NCBI GenBank assembly: GCA_003138815.1
Contig: PLHD01000035.1
Span: 1-64,000, forward strand
Length of the DNA: 64,000 nt
Direction: 5' to 3'
Origin: Acidimicrobiaceae bacterium
GTDB taxonomy: Bacteria; Actinomycetota; Acidimicrobiia; Acidimicrobiales; RAAP-2
Shown: piece after piece, positions 10,334 to 20,997 of the stretch
How positions within the stretch are numbered: the first letter of the stretch is position 1
How the letters are laid out: every line of letters begins with the position of its first letter
Position numbers and translations under genes: made by a program
Notes under the pieces: model-generated
Told to the model about the DNA's origin: nothing
What the model saw: only the letters and a program-made list of their open reading frames with translations
Databases searched by the model: none

Positions 10334-11236
10334 GTGGCAACCAAGCAACGATCGCGCCAGCGCAGGTCAAACTCGTCGAGGGACCGGACCCCGCACTACG
10401 TCGCGCCGGTGCTCGACCCCACCTGGCAGAGCCCCTACGCGCCGTCGGGCGCCGAGCGTCACGCCAACGAGAGGGCCGTGCGTCTCTTCGTCGTGCGCAA
10501 GCGCATGCCTCAGACGATCATCGCCGGTGTCGTCGCCCTGGCCCTCGTCGCGGGCGTCTTCATCGTGCCGTGGATGCCGGGCGTCGGCGTCGTGGTCGCC
10601 CTGCTCTACGCGTGGGACCTCCGCCGCAGCCTGGCCGGCTACGAGCGCCGCGGTCTGTCGCTGGGTGCGGTGATGCTCGACCAGTTTGAGGAAGGCGGCA
10701 CGAGCAAGGACCGCCAGCGGCTGATCACCGTTATCGATCGCCTGGCCGCCACCTTCGGCGTCAACGGCGTCAGCGCCTTCATCGTCGACGACCCCGGCTA
10801 CAACGCCGCACTCGTGCCCAACGGCGACGATTTCTCCCTGTTCGTCACGAGCGCGATGATGCGCGACTTCGAACTGATCGAGCTCGAAGGAGTCGTGGCG
10901 CACTGCCTCGCCCGTCAACGCCTGGGCCAGTTGACCAGGGAGAGCGTGGCTTCGGCGACGCCCCTGAGCGACGAGAACCGCCGGCTGCTGGCCGGGGCGG
11001 GCATGGCGTACCGCGCCGACGAGGTCGCCGCCGCAGCCATCCGGTACCCGCTGGGACTGGCGGGCGCGCTGCGCAAGTGCGCGAGCAAGCAAGTGCCGCG
11101 CGACTCGTTCTTCGCCACCTCGAAGTTCAACGACTGGCGCTGGATCTGGTTCGACATCCGGTGCGACCGCGCCGAACGGGACCTGAGCGACCTGGACGAC
11201 GTGGAGATTCGAGCCCTGGCGCTCGAAGAGTGGTAG
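10334..11236 (+). CDS. membrane protein with degenerate M48 peptidase-like domain
   Basis: Two N-terminal TM segments; LEGVVAHCLARQRLGQL and AYRADEVAAAAIRYPLGLAGALRK resemble the M48 core but lack HExxH. Confidence 0.7.
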   Translation: MATKQRSRQRRSNSSRDRTPHYVAPVLDPTWQSPYAPSGAERHANERAVRLFVVRKRMPQTIIAGVVALALVAGVFIVPWMPGVGVVVALLYAWDLRRSLAGYERRGLSLGAVMLDQFEEGGTSKDRQRLITVIDRLAATFGVNGVSAFIVDDPGYNAALVPNGDDFSLFVTSAMMRDFELIELEGVVAHCLARQRLGQLTRESVASATPLSDENRRLLAGAGMAYRADEVAAAAIRYPLGLAGALRKCASKQVPRDSFFATSKFNDWRWIWFDIRCDRAERDLSDLDDVEIRALALEEW

Positions 11237-11262
11237 GGCGTGGGTCCAGTTAGGCTGGACGC

Positions 11263-12159
11263 ATGAGTTCCTCAAGAGACACTTCAACCACTGGTTCGGC
11301 GGTAGTCAAGCGCGGCCTCGCGGACATGCTCCGCGGCGGGGTCATCATGGACGTCGTCAATCCCGAGCAGGCCCGCATCGCCGAGGACGCCGGCGCCGTC
11401 GCGGTGATGGCGCTCGAGCGCGTGCCTTCGGACATCCGACGAGACGGCGGCGTCGCGCGCATGAGCGACCCGCAGATGATCCAGGACATCCAGGCCGCGG
11501 TGACGATTCCCGTTATGGCCAAGGCCCGCATCGGCCACTTCGCCGAGGCGCAGATCCTCCAGGCCCTCGACGTGGACTACATCGATGAGTCCGAGGTCCT
11601 GACGCCCGCCGACGAGGAGAACCACATCGACAAGTGGGGCTTCACCGTGCCGTTCGTCTGCGGCGCGACCAACCTCGGCGAGGCGCTGCGGCGCATCGGC
11701 GAGGGCGCCTGCCTCATCCGCTCCAAGGGTGAAGCCGGCACCGGCAACGTCGTCGAGGCCGTGCGCCACCTCCGCACGATAAACGCCCAGATGCGCCGGC
11801 TCGCGAGTGCCGACACGTCGGAGCTCTTCGCGCTCGCCAAGGACCTTGGGGCGCCGCTCGCGCTCGTCCAGGAGGTCGCCGCGACCGGCCAGCTGCCGGT
11901 CCCGCTGTTCTGTGCCGGGGGCATCTCGACGCCGGCCGACGCCTCGCTGGTCCTGCAGTTGGGCGCCGAGGCGGTGTTCGTCGGATCGGGCATCTTCAAG
12001 AGCGAGGACCCGGTGCGCATGGCTCACGCCATCGTCGAGGCGACCACGCACTTCCGCGACGCCAGCGTCGTGGCCAAGGTGTCGACCGGCCTGGGCGCAG
12101 CGATGCTCGGGGCCGAGACCTCCACGCTCGAGGTCCGTCTCGCCGAGCGCGGTTGGTAG
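11263..12159 (+). CDS. pdxS: pyridoxal 5'-phosphate synthase subunit PdxS
   Basis: [45 protein letters not shown]. Confidence 0.98.
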   Translation: MSSSRDTSTTGSAVVKRGLADMLRGGVIMDVVNPEQARIAEDAGAVAVMALERVPSDIRRDGGVARMSDPQMIQDIQAAVTIPVMAKARIGHFAEAQILQALDVDYIDESEVLTPADEENHIDKWGFTVPFVCGATNLGEALRRIGEGACLIRSKGEAGTGNVVEAVRHLRTINAQMRRLASADTSELFALAKDLGAPLALVQEVAATGQLPVPLFCAGGISTPADASLVLQLGAEAVFVGSGIFKSEDPVRMAHAIVEATTHFRDASVVAKVSTGLGAAMLGAETSTLEVRLAERGW

Positions 12160-12737
12160 TGCCACGCGTTGGCGTGCTCGCCCTCCAGGGCGACGTGCGT
12201 GAACACGTCGCGGCGCTGGAGCGACTCGGCGCCGAGGTTGTCACCGTGCGGGCTTGCGACCAGCTCGAGGGCCTGGACGGTCTCGTGTTGCCGGGCGGAG
12301 AGTCCACGACGATCGCCCACCTCCTCAACACATCAGGCATGCGCGTCGTGCTGGAGGAGAAGCTCCGCGATGGCCTGAGCGTGTTCGGCACCTGCGCGGG
12401 ACTCATTCTCCTGAGCCGCGAGGTGCTCGATGGCCGGGCCGACCAGTGGAGCTTCGGTCTGCTGGACGTCGCCGTGCGACGCAACGGCTACGGGCGCCAG
12501 ATCGCCAGCTTCGAGACACCGATCGACGTGGAAGGTGTCGGCACGGTGCCGGGCGTCTTCATTCGAGCGCCCAAGATTGAAACGTGGTCCTCGGACGTGG
12601 AGGTGCTGGCGAGCCTCGATCACGGCGATGGCATGCATCCGGTGCTCGTGCGCCAGGACAACGCGTGGGGCTGCTCGTTCCACCCGGAACTGACGAGCGA
12701 CGCGAGCGTGCACCGTCTCTTCGTTGACTCTCTGTAG
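12159..12737 (+). CDS. pdxT: pyridoxal 5'-phosphate synthase glutaminase subunit PdxT
   Basis: VGVLALQGDVREH, LPGGESTTI, GTCAGLILLS, SFHPELTSD. Confidence 0.97.
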   Translation: MPRVGVLALQGDVREHVAALERLGAEVVTVRACDQLEGLDGLVLPGGESTTIAHLLNTSGMRVVLEEKLRDGLSVFGTCAGLILLSREVLDGRADQWSFGLLDVAVRRNGYGRQIASFETPIDVEGVGTVPGVFIRAPKIETWSSDVEVLASLDHGDGMHPVLVRQDNAWGCSFHPELTSDASVHRLFVDSL

Positions 12738-12778
12738 TCTTCGATAGAGTTGGGTCGCCCCAGGGGGCAGGAGGAACT

Positions 12779-13528
12779 ATGTCCGGCCATTCGAAGTGGG
12801 CAACGACCAAGCATCGCAAGGGCGCCAAAGACAGCGCCCGCGCCAAGGTGTTCGCCAAGCTGATCCGTCAAGTGGAAGTGGCCGCCCGCGAGGGAGGGGG
12901 CGACCAGTCGACCAACGCCAGCCTGCGCACCATGTTCCAGAAGGCCCGCGAGGCGTCGGTGCCGATCGACACAATCGAACGGGCCATCAAGCGCGGCACT
13001 GGCGAGCTGGAGGGCGTGCGCTACGAGGCCATCAGTTACGAAGGGTACGCCCCGGGCGGGATCGCGGTCATCGTCGAGACCTTGACCGACAACCGAAACC
13101 GCACCAGCGCCGAGATCAAGCACCTCTTCGGCAAGAACGGTGGGACCATCGCCGAGCCCGGCGCCGTCTCGTGGCAGTTCGACCGCAAGGGGGTCCTCGA
13201 GATCCAGGGACCGATCGACGAGGATCAGCTCCTGGAGTGGGTCATGGAGGCCGGCGGAGAGAACTTCGAGGCCCAGGGCCAGAACTTCATCGTCACCACC
13301 GAGCCCCACGAGGTCGGCAAGGTTCGCGACGCGCTCGAGGGTTTCGGCGTGAAGGTCCTCAGCGCGGAGCTGACCCTGGTGGCTCAGAACTCCATCGAAG
13401 TGACCGACGAGGCGGACGCGAAGAAGATCCTGAGGTTCATGGAGGCGATCGACGACCACGACGACGTCCAGAACGTGTTCGCCAACTTCGACGTCCCTGA
13501 AGAGATCCTCGCGGCGTACGAGGAGTAG
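12779..13528 (+). CDS. yebC: YebC/PmpR family protein
   Basis: MSGHSKWATTKHRKGAKDSARAKVFAKLIRQ. Confidence 0.97.
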   Translation: MSGHSKWATTKHRKGAKDSARAKVFAKLIRQVEVAAREGGGDQSTNASLRTMFQKAREASVPIDTIERAIKRGTGELEGVRYEAISYEGYAPGGIAVIVETLTDNRNRTSAEIKHLFGKNGGTIAEPGAVSWQFDRKGVLEIQGPIDEDQLLEWVMEAGGENFEAQGQNFIVTTEPHEVGKVRDALEGFGVKVLSAELTLVAQNSIEVTDEADAKKILRFMEAIDDHDDVQNVFANFDVPEEILAAYEE

Positions 13529-13583
13529 GGTCGCGGGCATCGGCGTAGGTGGTGGAAGGGGTGGTGGCAACGCCGCCCGTGGT

Positions 13584-13608
13584 TGGTCAGTGCTTCATAT
13601 GCTGACCA
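13584..13608. repeat. inverted repeat TGGTCAG-N11-CTGACCA upstream of ruvC
   Basis: perfect 7-bp arms at 13584-13590 and 13602-13608. Confidence 0.7.
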
Positions 13609-13616
13609 GTCTTGTG

Positions 13617-13622
13617 TAGTAT
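13617..13622 (+). promoter_or_regulatory. -10 element TAGTAT of ruvC
   Basis: TANNNT, 7 nt before ATG 13630, abutting the SOS box. Confidence 0.6.
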
Positions 13623-13636
13623 CGAACGTATGTTCG
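13623..13636. promoter_or_regulatory. LexA (SOS) box CGAAC-GTAT-GTTCG overlapping the ruvC start codon
   Basis: Exact CGAAC-N4-GTTCG palindrome, the Gram-positive/actinobacterial SOS consensus. Confidence 0.85.
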
Positions 13637-14142
13637 TACTCGGAATCGACCCCGGTCTGACTCGATGTGGCTACGGCCTGGTCGAAGGGTCGTTCGACGG
13701 ACTGGAATCCTTTCGGGCTGTTCGCGCGGGTGTCGTCGAGACGGACCCATCGACCCCGGTGGAACGCCGACTCAGCCAACTCCTGATCGAGCTGCGCACC
13801 CTGCTCGAAGAAACCTCTCCCGACGCGGTGGTCGTCGAGCGGGTCTTCTACCAGACCAACGCCAAGACGGCGATTCCCGTGGCTCAGGCCAGCGGTGTCG
13901 CGGTGGCCCTCGCCGGAGCCGTCGATCTTCCGGTGCGCCAGTTCACCGCCCAGCAGGTGAAGCTCGCGGTCACGGGATACGGGGCGGCGAGCAAGGTGCA
14001 GGTCCAGGGCATGGTCGCCCGGCTCTGTGGGCTGGCGGAGATCCCCAAGCCCGCCGACGCCGCCGACGCCCTGGCGCTGGCGATCACTTACTTCATGATG
14101 GTGCGAATGGAGCGCCATTACCCAGCGGAGAAGCTCGCATGA
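13630..14142 (+). CDS. ruvC: Holliday junction resolvase RuvC
   Basis: MFVLGIDPGLTRCGYGLV; VVVERVFYQTNAKTAIPVAQASGV; synteny. Confidence 0.96.
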   Translation: MFVLGIDPGLTRCGYGLVEGSFDGLESFRAVRAGVVETDPSTPVERRLSQLLIELRTLLEETSPDAVVVERVFYQTNAKTAIPVAQASGVAVALAGAVDLPVRQFTAQQVKLAVTGYGAASKVQVQGMVARLCGLAEIPKPADAADALALAITYFMMVRMERHYPAEKLA

Positions 14143-14707
14143 TTGGGTGGCTCGAAGGACACGTGCTGCACCACCACGCCAACGGGGCGGTGGTGCTCGA
14201 CGTGCAGGGTGTCGGCTACGAGGTGCACGTCGCCACCGCCGAGGAGCTCCGGCCGGGAGAATCACTCGAGCTCTTCGTCTACACCGTGGTGCGTGCCGAC
14301 GCGATCCTGCTCTACGGATTCCTCGACTACGCGGACCGCGAGTTCTTCGAGATGCTCCTCGTGACGCCCGGAGTGGGTCCCGCGACCGCGCTGGCGGCAC
14401 TTCGTATGGCGTCGAGGAATGAGCTCGCCCGCGCGATCGAGACCGGCGACGCCAAGCGGATTGCCCAGATACCCGGAATCGGACCCAAGACCGCGAGCCG
14501 CATCGTGCTCGAGCTCAAGGGCAAGGTCGCCTCCACGGGTGGCGCCGAGGCTTCGAGCAGGCCGGCGGTGCGCTCGAACGCCATCGAGGACGCGCTGCGC
14601 GCGCTTGGTTACAACGTCGCGGAGATCCGCCAGGCCCTCGACGGCGTGGAACTGCCCGACAACGAGCCCGACGCCCTGAGAGAAGCGCTGGCACACTTGA
14701 GGCGAGC

Positions 14708-14711
<4 letters not shown>
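14139..14711 (+). CDS. ruvA: Holliday junction helicase subunit RuvA
   Basis: MIGWLEGHVLH, VTPGVGPATALAAL, IPGIGPKTASRIVLELKGK; in frame within ORF 13665..14711. Confidence 0.96.
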
Positions 14712-15745
<1,034 letters not shown>

Positions 15746-15799
15746 GCCCGACCCCCGGAGCGACTAGGGTTTCCTTGTCCATTGACGGAGGAATTTCAC

Positions 15800-16129
15800 A
15801 TGTTCTTAGGCGCCTCAAGTGGCTCATCTTCGATACTTATTATTTACGTGGTCGTTTTCGGTGGGCTCTACTTCTTCTACCTTCGCCCGCGCAACCGCAA
15901 GCAGAAGGCCGCTCGACTCCAGGGCCGCAAGGTCGAGGTGGGCGACCGCGCCCAGACAATCGGCGGCTTCGTGGGCACGGTAGTGAAGCAGGATGACGAC
16001 CTGGTCACGCTGCGTAGCACCAGTGGCGTGGAGCTGGAGTTCGTGCCGACGGCGATCGCGCGCAAGTACGAGGTGGTTGTGCCTGAATCATCGGATGACG
16101 AGACCAAGAACCAAGAAGGCGACAAGTAA
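15800..16129 (+). CDS. yajC: preprotein translocase subunit YajC
   Basis: single TM then YFFYLRPRNRKQKA; next to secD/secF. Confidence 0.92.
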   Translation: MFLGASSGSSSILIIYVVVFGGLYFFYLRPRNRKQKAARLQGRKVEVGDRAQTIGGFVGTVVKQDDDLVTLRSTSGVELEFVPTAIARKYEVVVPESSDDETKNQEGDK

Positions 16130-16131
16130 GA

Positions 16132-17658
16132 ATGGCTTCGCCAGTTGGATCACGACGGTCGATGATCGTCAGCCTCGTCCTGGTACTTGTTATCTCGTTC
16201 GGATCGCTGATAACGACCCTCTCGCTCGGCTGGGGACCCAAGTTGGGTCTCGACCTCGCTGGCGGCCTGTCGGTCGTCTACAAGCCGGCCACCCACGCCA
16301 CCAACGCCGACATGCAAGAGGTCGTGGCTGTCCTGACCAACCGCGTCAACGGACTTGGCGTCTCGGGTGCGCAGGTGAACCTCCAGGGCAAGAACGTCGT
16401 GGTTAGCGTTCCGGGCGTCACCAACGCCCGCCAAATCCTGGGGCAGATCGGCCAGACTGCGCAACTGCTCTTCCGGCCCGTGCTCTGCCAGGTCACCGAG
16501 GATGCGAAGGTCTACAGCATCGGCAAGCAGAAGCTTCCGTCATCGTGCGCGAGTCAGTACGCGATGACGGCGGCGAATCTTAACGTTGTCCAAGCGCCTC
16601 AGACGACGGCCGGGTGGACGTCGACGAACCTTCCATCGGACCCGGCCTTCGCCAAGGTCGCCTCGACCGCTCCGGCGAACGACGACAAGAATGCGGTGGT
16701 CATCCTCCCGCAACTCGGGCAGCCGGGCGTGCGGTACCTGCTCGGTCCGGCTCAGATGACCGGCCAGTCCGTTTCCAAGGCGGTGGCCCAGCAGGACCAG
16801 GTTGGTGCGTGGGTCGTGAACTACAACCTGACGTCGTCGGGCAGCCCGCTCTGGGACGCGGTCGCCAAGAAGAACTTCCACCAGCTCGTGGCCATCGAGC
16901 TCGACGGAGTGGTCCAGTCGGCGCCGATGATCCAGCCGACCGATGCGTCGCCCACCAGCTTCGGCGGATCCGGGCAGATCTCCGGCTCGTTCACCGAAGC
17001 TTCGGCGAAGAACCTTGCCCTCGCGATGGAGTTCGGCGCGCTGCCAGTTCGCCTCGAGCCGCTCACCACCGAGACCATCTCGCCGACGCTCGGCCACAGC
17101 GCCCTGGTGGCGGGACTCGCGGCCGGACTGGTCGGCCTGGCGCTGGTGCTGCTCTACACCATCCTCTACTACCGCGCACTGGGCCTGGTCATCGTGCTGG
17201 GCCTCAGCGCCACCGCGGCGCTGCTCTGGGCGATCATCTCGGCGCTTGGCCACACGGCCTTCGCGCCCAGCTTCGACCTGGCTGGTGTCACCGGATTAAT
17301 TGTGTCCATTGGCATCACCGTCGACAGTTACATCGTGTACTTCGAACGACTCAAAGACGAGGCCCGAGCAGGGCGCTCGATCAGGTCGTCGGTCGACCGC
17401 GGTTTCCGCTCGGCGTGGCGCACGGTCCTGGCCGCGGACACCGTCAGCCTCCTGGCGGCCGTGCTGCTCTACCTGATCGCGGTGGGCGACGTGCGGGGCT
17501 TCGCCTTCTTCCTCGGACTCTCCACGATCATGGACGTGGCCATCACCTGGTACTTCACGCGCCCGCTGGTGATCCTGCTCGGTCGGCGAGGCTCACAGAG
17601 CGACTCGATGCTGTCAATGGCTGCTGGGCTCACGTCGGGAGGCTCGCCGAATGGATAA
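16132..17658 (+). CDS. secD: protein translocase subunit SecD
   Basis: LGWGPKLGLDLAGGLSVVYKP; C-terminal TM domain. Confidence 0.96.
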   Translation: MASPVGSRRSMIVSLVLVLVISFGSLITTLSLGWGPKLGLDLAGGLSVVYKPATHATNADMQEVVAVLTNRVNGLGVSGAQVNLQGKNVVVSVPGVTNARQILGQIGQTAQLLFRPVLCQVTEDAKVYSIGKQKLPSSCASQYAMTAANLNVVQAPQTTAGWTSTNLPSDPAFAKVASTAPANDDKNAVVILPQLGQPGVRYLLGPAQMTGQSVSKAVAQQDQVGAWVVNYNLTSSGSPLWDAVAKKNFHQLVAIELDGVVQSAPMIQPTDASPTSFGGSGQISGSFTEASAKNLALAMEFGALPVRLEPLTTETISPTLGHSALVAGLAAGLVGLALVLLYTILYYRALGLVIVLGLSATAALLWAIISALGHTAFAPSFDLAGVTGLIVSIGITVDSYIVYFERLKDEARAGRSIRSSVDRGFRSAWRTVLAADTVSLLAAVLLYLIAVGDVRGFAFFLGLSTIMDVAITWYFTRPLVILLGRRGSQSDSMLSMAAGLTSGGSPNG

Positions 17659-18766
17659 CGAGACCAAGGCTCCGGGCCACTTCGGTCGCCTCTACCAGGG
17701 GCTCACCACGATCGACTTCGTCGGACGCAAGAAGACGTGGTTCACAATCTCGATCATCATCATCGTGCTCGGCATGGGCTCGCTCGCCATCCGCGGCTTC
17801 AACCTGGGCATCGACTTCAAGGGCGGCAGCTCGTGGGAGGTCCTCGCGCCCAACACCTCGATCACCACGATGACCCACGCCGTCGAGCAGGCCGGGTTGG
17901 TCCAGCCCACGGTCGAGAAGCTGGGCAGCGGCACCTACGAGGTGACCGCGGACCTGAACGCCCTCTCGGCGGGCAAACAGTTGAGCGTCACCACCAAGGT
18001 GGTCGACGCGATGGCCAAGGTCGCCCACAAGAACGGGGACCAGGTGTCCACCAGCAGCGTCGGACCGACGTGGGGCGGCCAGATCACCAACCGCGCCATT
18101 GAGGCCCTGATCGTCTTCTTCATCGCCGTGGTCAGCTACATCAGCGTCCGCTTCGAGCCCAAGATGGCCGGCGCGGCCTTCGCCGCCATGGTCCACGACC
18201 TGCTCGTCACCGTCGGCGTCTTCTCGCTGATGGGCTTCCAGATCACCCCCGACACCGTCATCGCAATCCTGACCATCCTCGGCTACTCGCTCTACGACAC
18301 GGTGGTCGTCTTCGACCGGGTTCGCGACAACACCGGGGGCGTGCTGAAGGCGGGCGACATGACCTACTCGGACATGGTGAACCTCTCGATGAACCAGACG
18401 CTGGCGCGCTCGATCAACACCTCACTCGTGGCGATCCTGCCCGTGCTGTCGGTGCTGATCGTCGGCGCCTACATCCTCGGCGCGACGACCCTGCAGAACT
18501 ACGGGTTGGCGCTGTGCGTGGGACTCTTCAGCGGGGCCTACTCGTCGATCTTCATCGCCAGCCCGCTGCTGGCGATCATGAAGGAGCGCGAGCCGCGCTT
18601 CCGCGACCTCGCGGCGCGCGTGGGCCAGCGCGCGGACCGGGCCGCGCTGAGCCCCGCCGCCGCGGCTCGCATGAGCGGCGAAGGCGCCCAGCGCACGGTC
18701 GGCTCGACCAGATCCGCGACCGCGACGATGGTCAAACCCCGGGCGCGCAAGCAGAAGCGCCGATAG
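17651..18766 (+). CDS. secF: protein translocase subunit SecF
   Basis: NLGIDFKGGSSWEV; GYSLYDTVVVFDRVRDN; follows secD. Confidence 0.96.
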   Translation: MDNETKAPGHFGRLYQGLTTIDFVGRKKTWFTISIIIIVLGMGSLAIRGFNLGIDFKGGSSWEVLAPNTSITTMTHAVEQAGLVQPTVEKLGSGTYEVTADLNALSAGKQLSVTTKVVDAMAKVAHKNGDQVSTSSVGPTWGGQITNRAIEALIVFFIAVVSYISVRFEPKMAGAAFAAMVHDLLVTVGVFSLMGFQITPDTVIAILTILGYSLYDTVVVFDRVRDNTGGVLKAGDMTYSDMVNLSMNQTLARSINTSLVAILPVLSVLIVGAYILGATTLQNYGLALCVGLFSGAYSSIFIASPLLAIMKEREPRFRDLAARVGQRADRAALSPAAAARMSGEGAQRTVGSTRSATATMVKPRARKQKRR

Positions 18767-18786
18767 GTCACCGGTAGGCTGACCTC

Positions 18787-20997
18787 ATGGTCAGTCTCAC
18801 TTCACGATCGACGCCGGACAGCGCGCTGACGGGCTCGGTCGAGCGTCTGATCGCCATCTACGCGCAGCATCACGCCGACGGCGACCACGAGCTGATCCGC
18901 CGGGCCGGCCGGGCCGCGATCAACGCCCACGAGGGCCAGCTTCGAAGGACCGGTGAGCCCTACGTCACCCACCCGATCGCGGTGGCGGGCATCGTGGCCG
19001 ACCTGGGCCTGGACGCGCCGACCATCGTGGCGGCCCTGCTGCACGACGCCGTCGAGGACACCGGGATCACGACGCAGTGGCTGGTCCACGAGTTCGGGGA
19101 CCAGGTGGCCGCGGTGGTCGACGGCGTGACCAAGCTCGACCGGCTCGAGTTCGACTCGAAGGAGGCCCAGCAGGCCGCCACCATCCGCAAGATGTTCATC
19201 GCCATGGCCCAGGACTGGCGGGTGCTGCTGATCAAGCTGGCCGACCGGCTGCACAACATGCGCACGATCTCGGTGATGCCGATGGACCGTCAGCGCGCGA
19301 TCGCCCAGGAGACCCTCGACGTCTACAGTCCGCTGGCCCATCGGCTGGGAGTCCAGCAGGTCAAGTGGCAGCTCGAGGACCTGAGCTTCGCCACGCTGCA
19401 CCCCAAGCGCTACGCCGAGATCGAGCAAATGGTCGCGGCGCGCCAGCCCGAACGCGAGGCCTACCTCGCCGAGGTCATGGACACGCTGATCGCGAAGCTG
19501 GAGAGCTTCGCGATCAAGGCCGACGTGCGCGGGCGGCCGAAGCACCTCTGGAGCATCTACGAAAAGATGGTCGTCGGGGGCAAGGAGTTCGACGATATCT
19601 TTGACCTGGTGGGCCTGCGCGTGATCGTCGACGACGACCGCGACTGCTGGGCGGTGCTCGGGGCCATCCACGCGCTGTGGTCGCCGGTGCAGGGCCGCTT
19701 CAAGGACTACATCAATTCGCCGAAGTTCAACCTCTACCAGTCGCTACACACCACCGTGATCGGACCGCGGGGCAAGTCGGTCGAGGTCCAGGTGCGCACG
19801 CTCGAGATGCACCGTCGCGCCGAGTTCGGGATCGCGGCGCACTGGGGCTACAAGGAGGGCGCGTCGAACAAGGAGATCGCGTGGATGCAGCGCCTCGTCG
19901 ACGTCGAAGAGGAGGAGCACGACCCGATCGCCTTTCTCGAGGCCCTGAAGCTGGACCTCGGCCAGGACGAGGTCTACGTCTTCACGCCCAAGGGCCGGGT
20001 CATCGCGCTGGTCGAGGGCGCCACGCCCATCGACTTCGCCTACGCCGTGCACACCGAGGTCGGCCATCACTGCGTGGGCGCCAAGGTGAACGGCCGGCTG
20101 GTCCCGATCGACACGGCGCTGCACTCGGCCGACGTGGTCGAGATCGTCACCAGCAAGAACTCCTCGGCCGGGCCGTCGCGCGACTGGCTGAACATCGCGA
20201 TGTCCTCGCGCGCCAAGTCCAAGATCCGCCAGTGGTTCCAGCGTGAGCGCCGCGAGGACGCGATCGAGGGCGGCCGCGAGGAGCTCACCAAGGCGCTGCG
20301 CCGCGAAGGGCTCCCGATATCGACGTCGCTCTCCTCGAGCGCGCTCGACGCGGTGATCTCGGCGCTCAATCTCGAGGACCTCGACGCGCTCTACGTGTCG
20401 ATCGACAGTGGCCAGATCTCGGCCCTGGCGGTGGTCCAGCGGCTCGACCGTGAACTGCACGGGGGAGAGGCGGAGCAGCTGCCCACCACGGTCACCAAGA
20501 TGCCGCGAACCAACCGCTCGACGCGGCGCACGGCGGGCGTCTACGTCGAGGGACTCGACGACGTCATGATCCACATGGCCCGGTGCTGCTCGCCGGTGCC
20601 CGGCGACGCCATCATGGGCTTCATCACCCAGGGACGCGGGGTCTCGATCCACCGCGACGACTGCTCGAACGCGGTGGCGCTGGCCCAGCGACTCGGCGAG
20701 CGGATCATCGACGTCGAGTGGGACGGTTCGGGCGACGGACAGTACCGCGCCGTACTGGAGATCATGGCCTTCGACCGCTCGCGGTTGCTGCTGGACGTCT
20801 CCAAGGTCGTGGCGGAGTACCACCTCAACATCATCTCGAGCAGCACGTCGACCTCGGGATCGCGAATCGTGAGGATGATCTTCGACGTCGAGCTCGCCGA
20901 TCCCGCGCACCTCAGTAGCCTCTTGACGGCACTGAAGAGTGTCGATGGCGTCTTTGACGCCTTTCGACAGCTTCCCGGACGGAATAAGACATCATGA
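18787..20997 (+). CDS. relA: RelA/SpoT bifunctional (p)ppGpp synthetase/hydrolase
   Basis: HD domain (LLHDAVEDT), GRFKDYINSPKFNLYQSLHTTVIGP, TGS and ACT domains. Confidence 0.97.
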   Translation: MVSLTSRSTPDSALTGSVERLIAIYAQHHADGDHELIRRAGRAAINAHEGQLRRTGEPYVTHPIAVAGIVADLGLDAPTIVAALLHDAVEDTGITTQWLVHEFGDQVAAVVDGVTKLDRLEFDSKEAQQAATIRKMFIAMAQDWRVLLIKLADRLHNMRTISVMPMDRQRAIAQETLDVYSPLAHRLGVQQVKWQLEDLSFATLHPKRYAEIEQMVAARQPEREAYLAEVMDTLIAKLESFAIKADVRGRPKHLWSIYEKMVVGGKEFDDIFDLVGLRVIVDDDRDCWAVLGAIHALWSPVQGRFKDYINSPKFNLYQSLHTTVIGPRGKSVEVQVRTLEMHRRAEFGIAAHWGYKEGASNKEIAWMQRLVDVEEEEHDPIAFLEALKLDLGQDEVYVFTPKGRVIALVEGATPIDFAYAVHTEVGHHCVGAKVNGRLVPIDTALHSADVVEIVTSKNSSAGPSRDWLNIAMSSRAKSKIRQWFQRERREDAIEGGREELTKALRREGLPISTSLSSSALDAVISALNLEDLDALYVSIDSGQISALAVVQRLDRELHGGEAEQLPTTVTKMPRTNRSTRRTAGVYVEGLDDVMIHMARCCSPVPGDAIMGFITQGRGVSIHRDDCSNAVALAQRLGERIIDVEWDGSGDGQYRAVLEIMAFDRSRLLLDVSKVVAEYHLNIISSSTSTSGSRIVRMIFDVELADPAHLSSLLTALKSVDGVFDAFRQLPGRNKTS

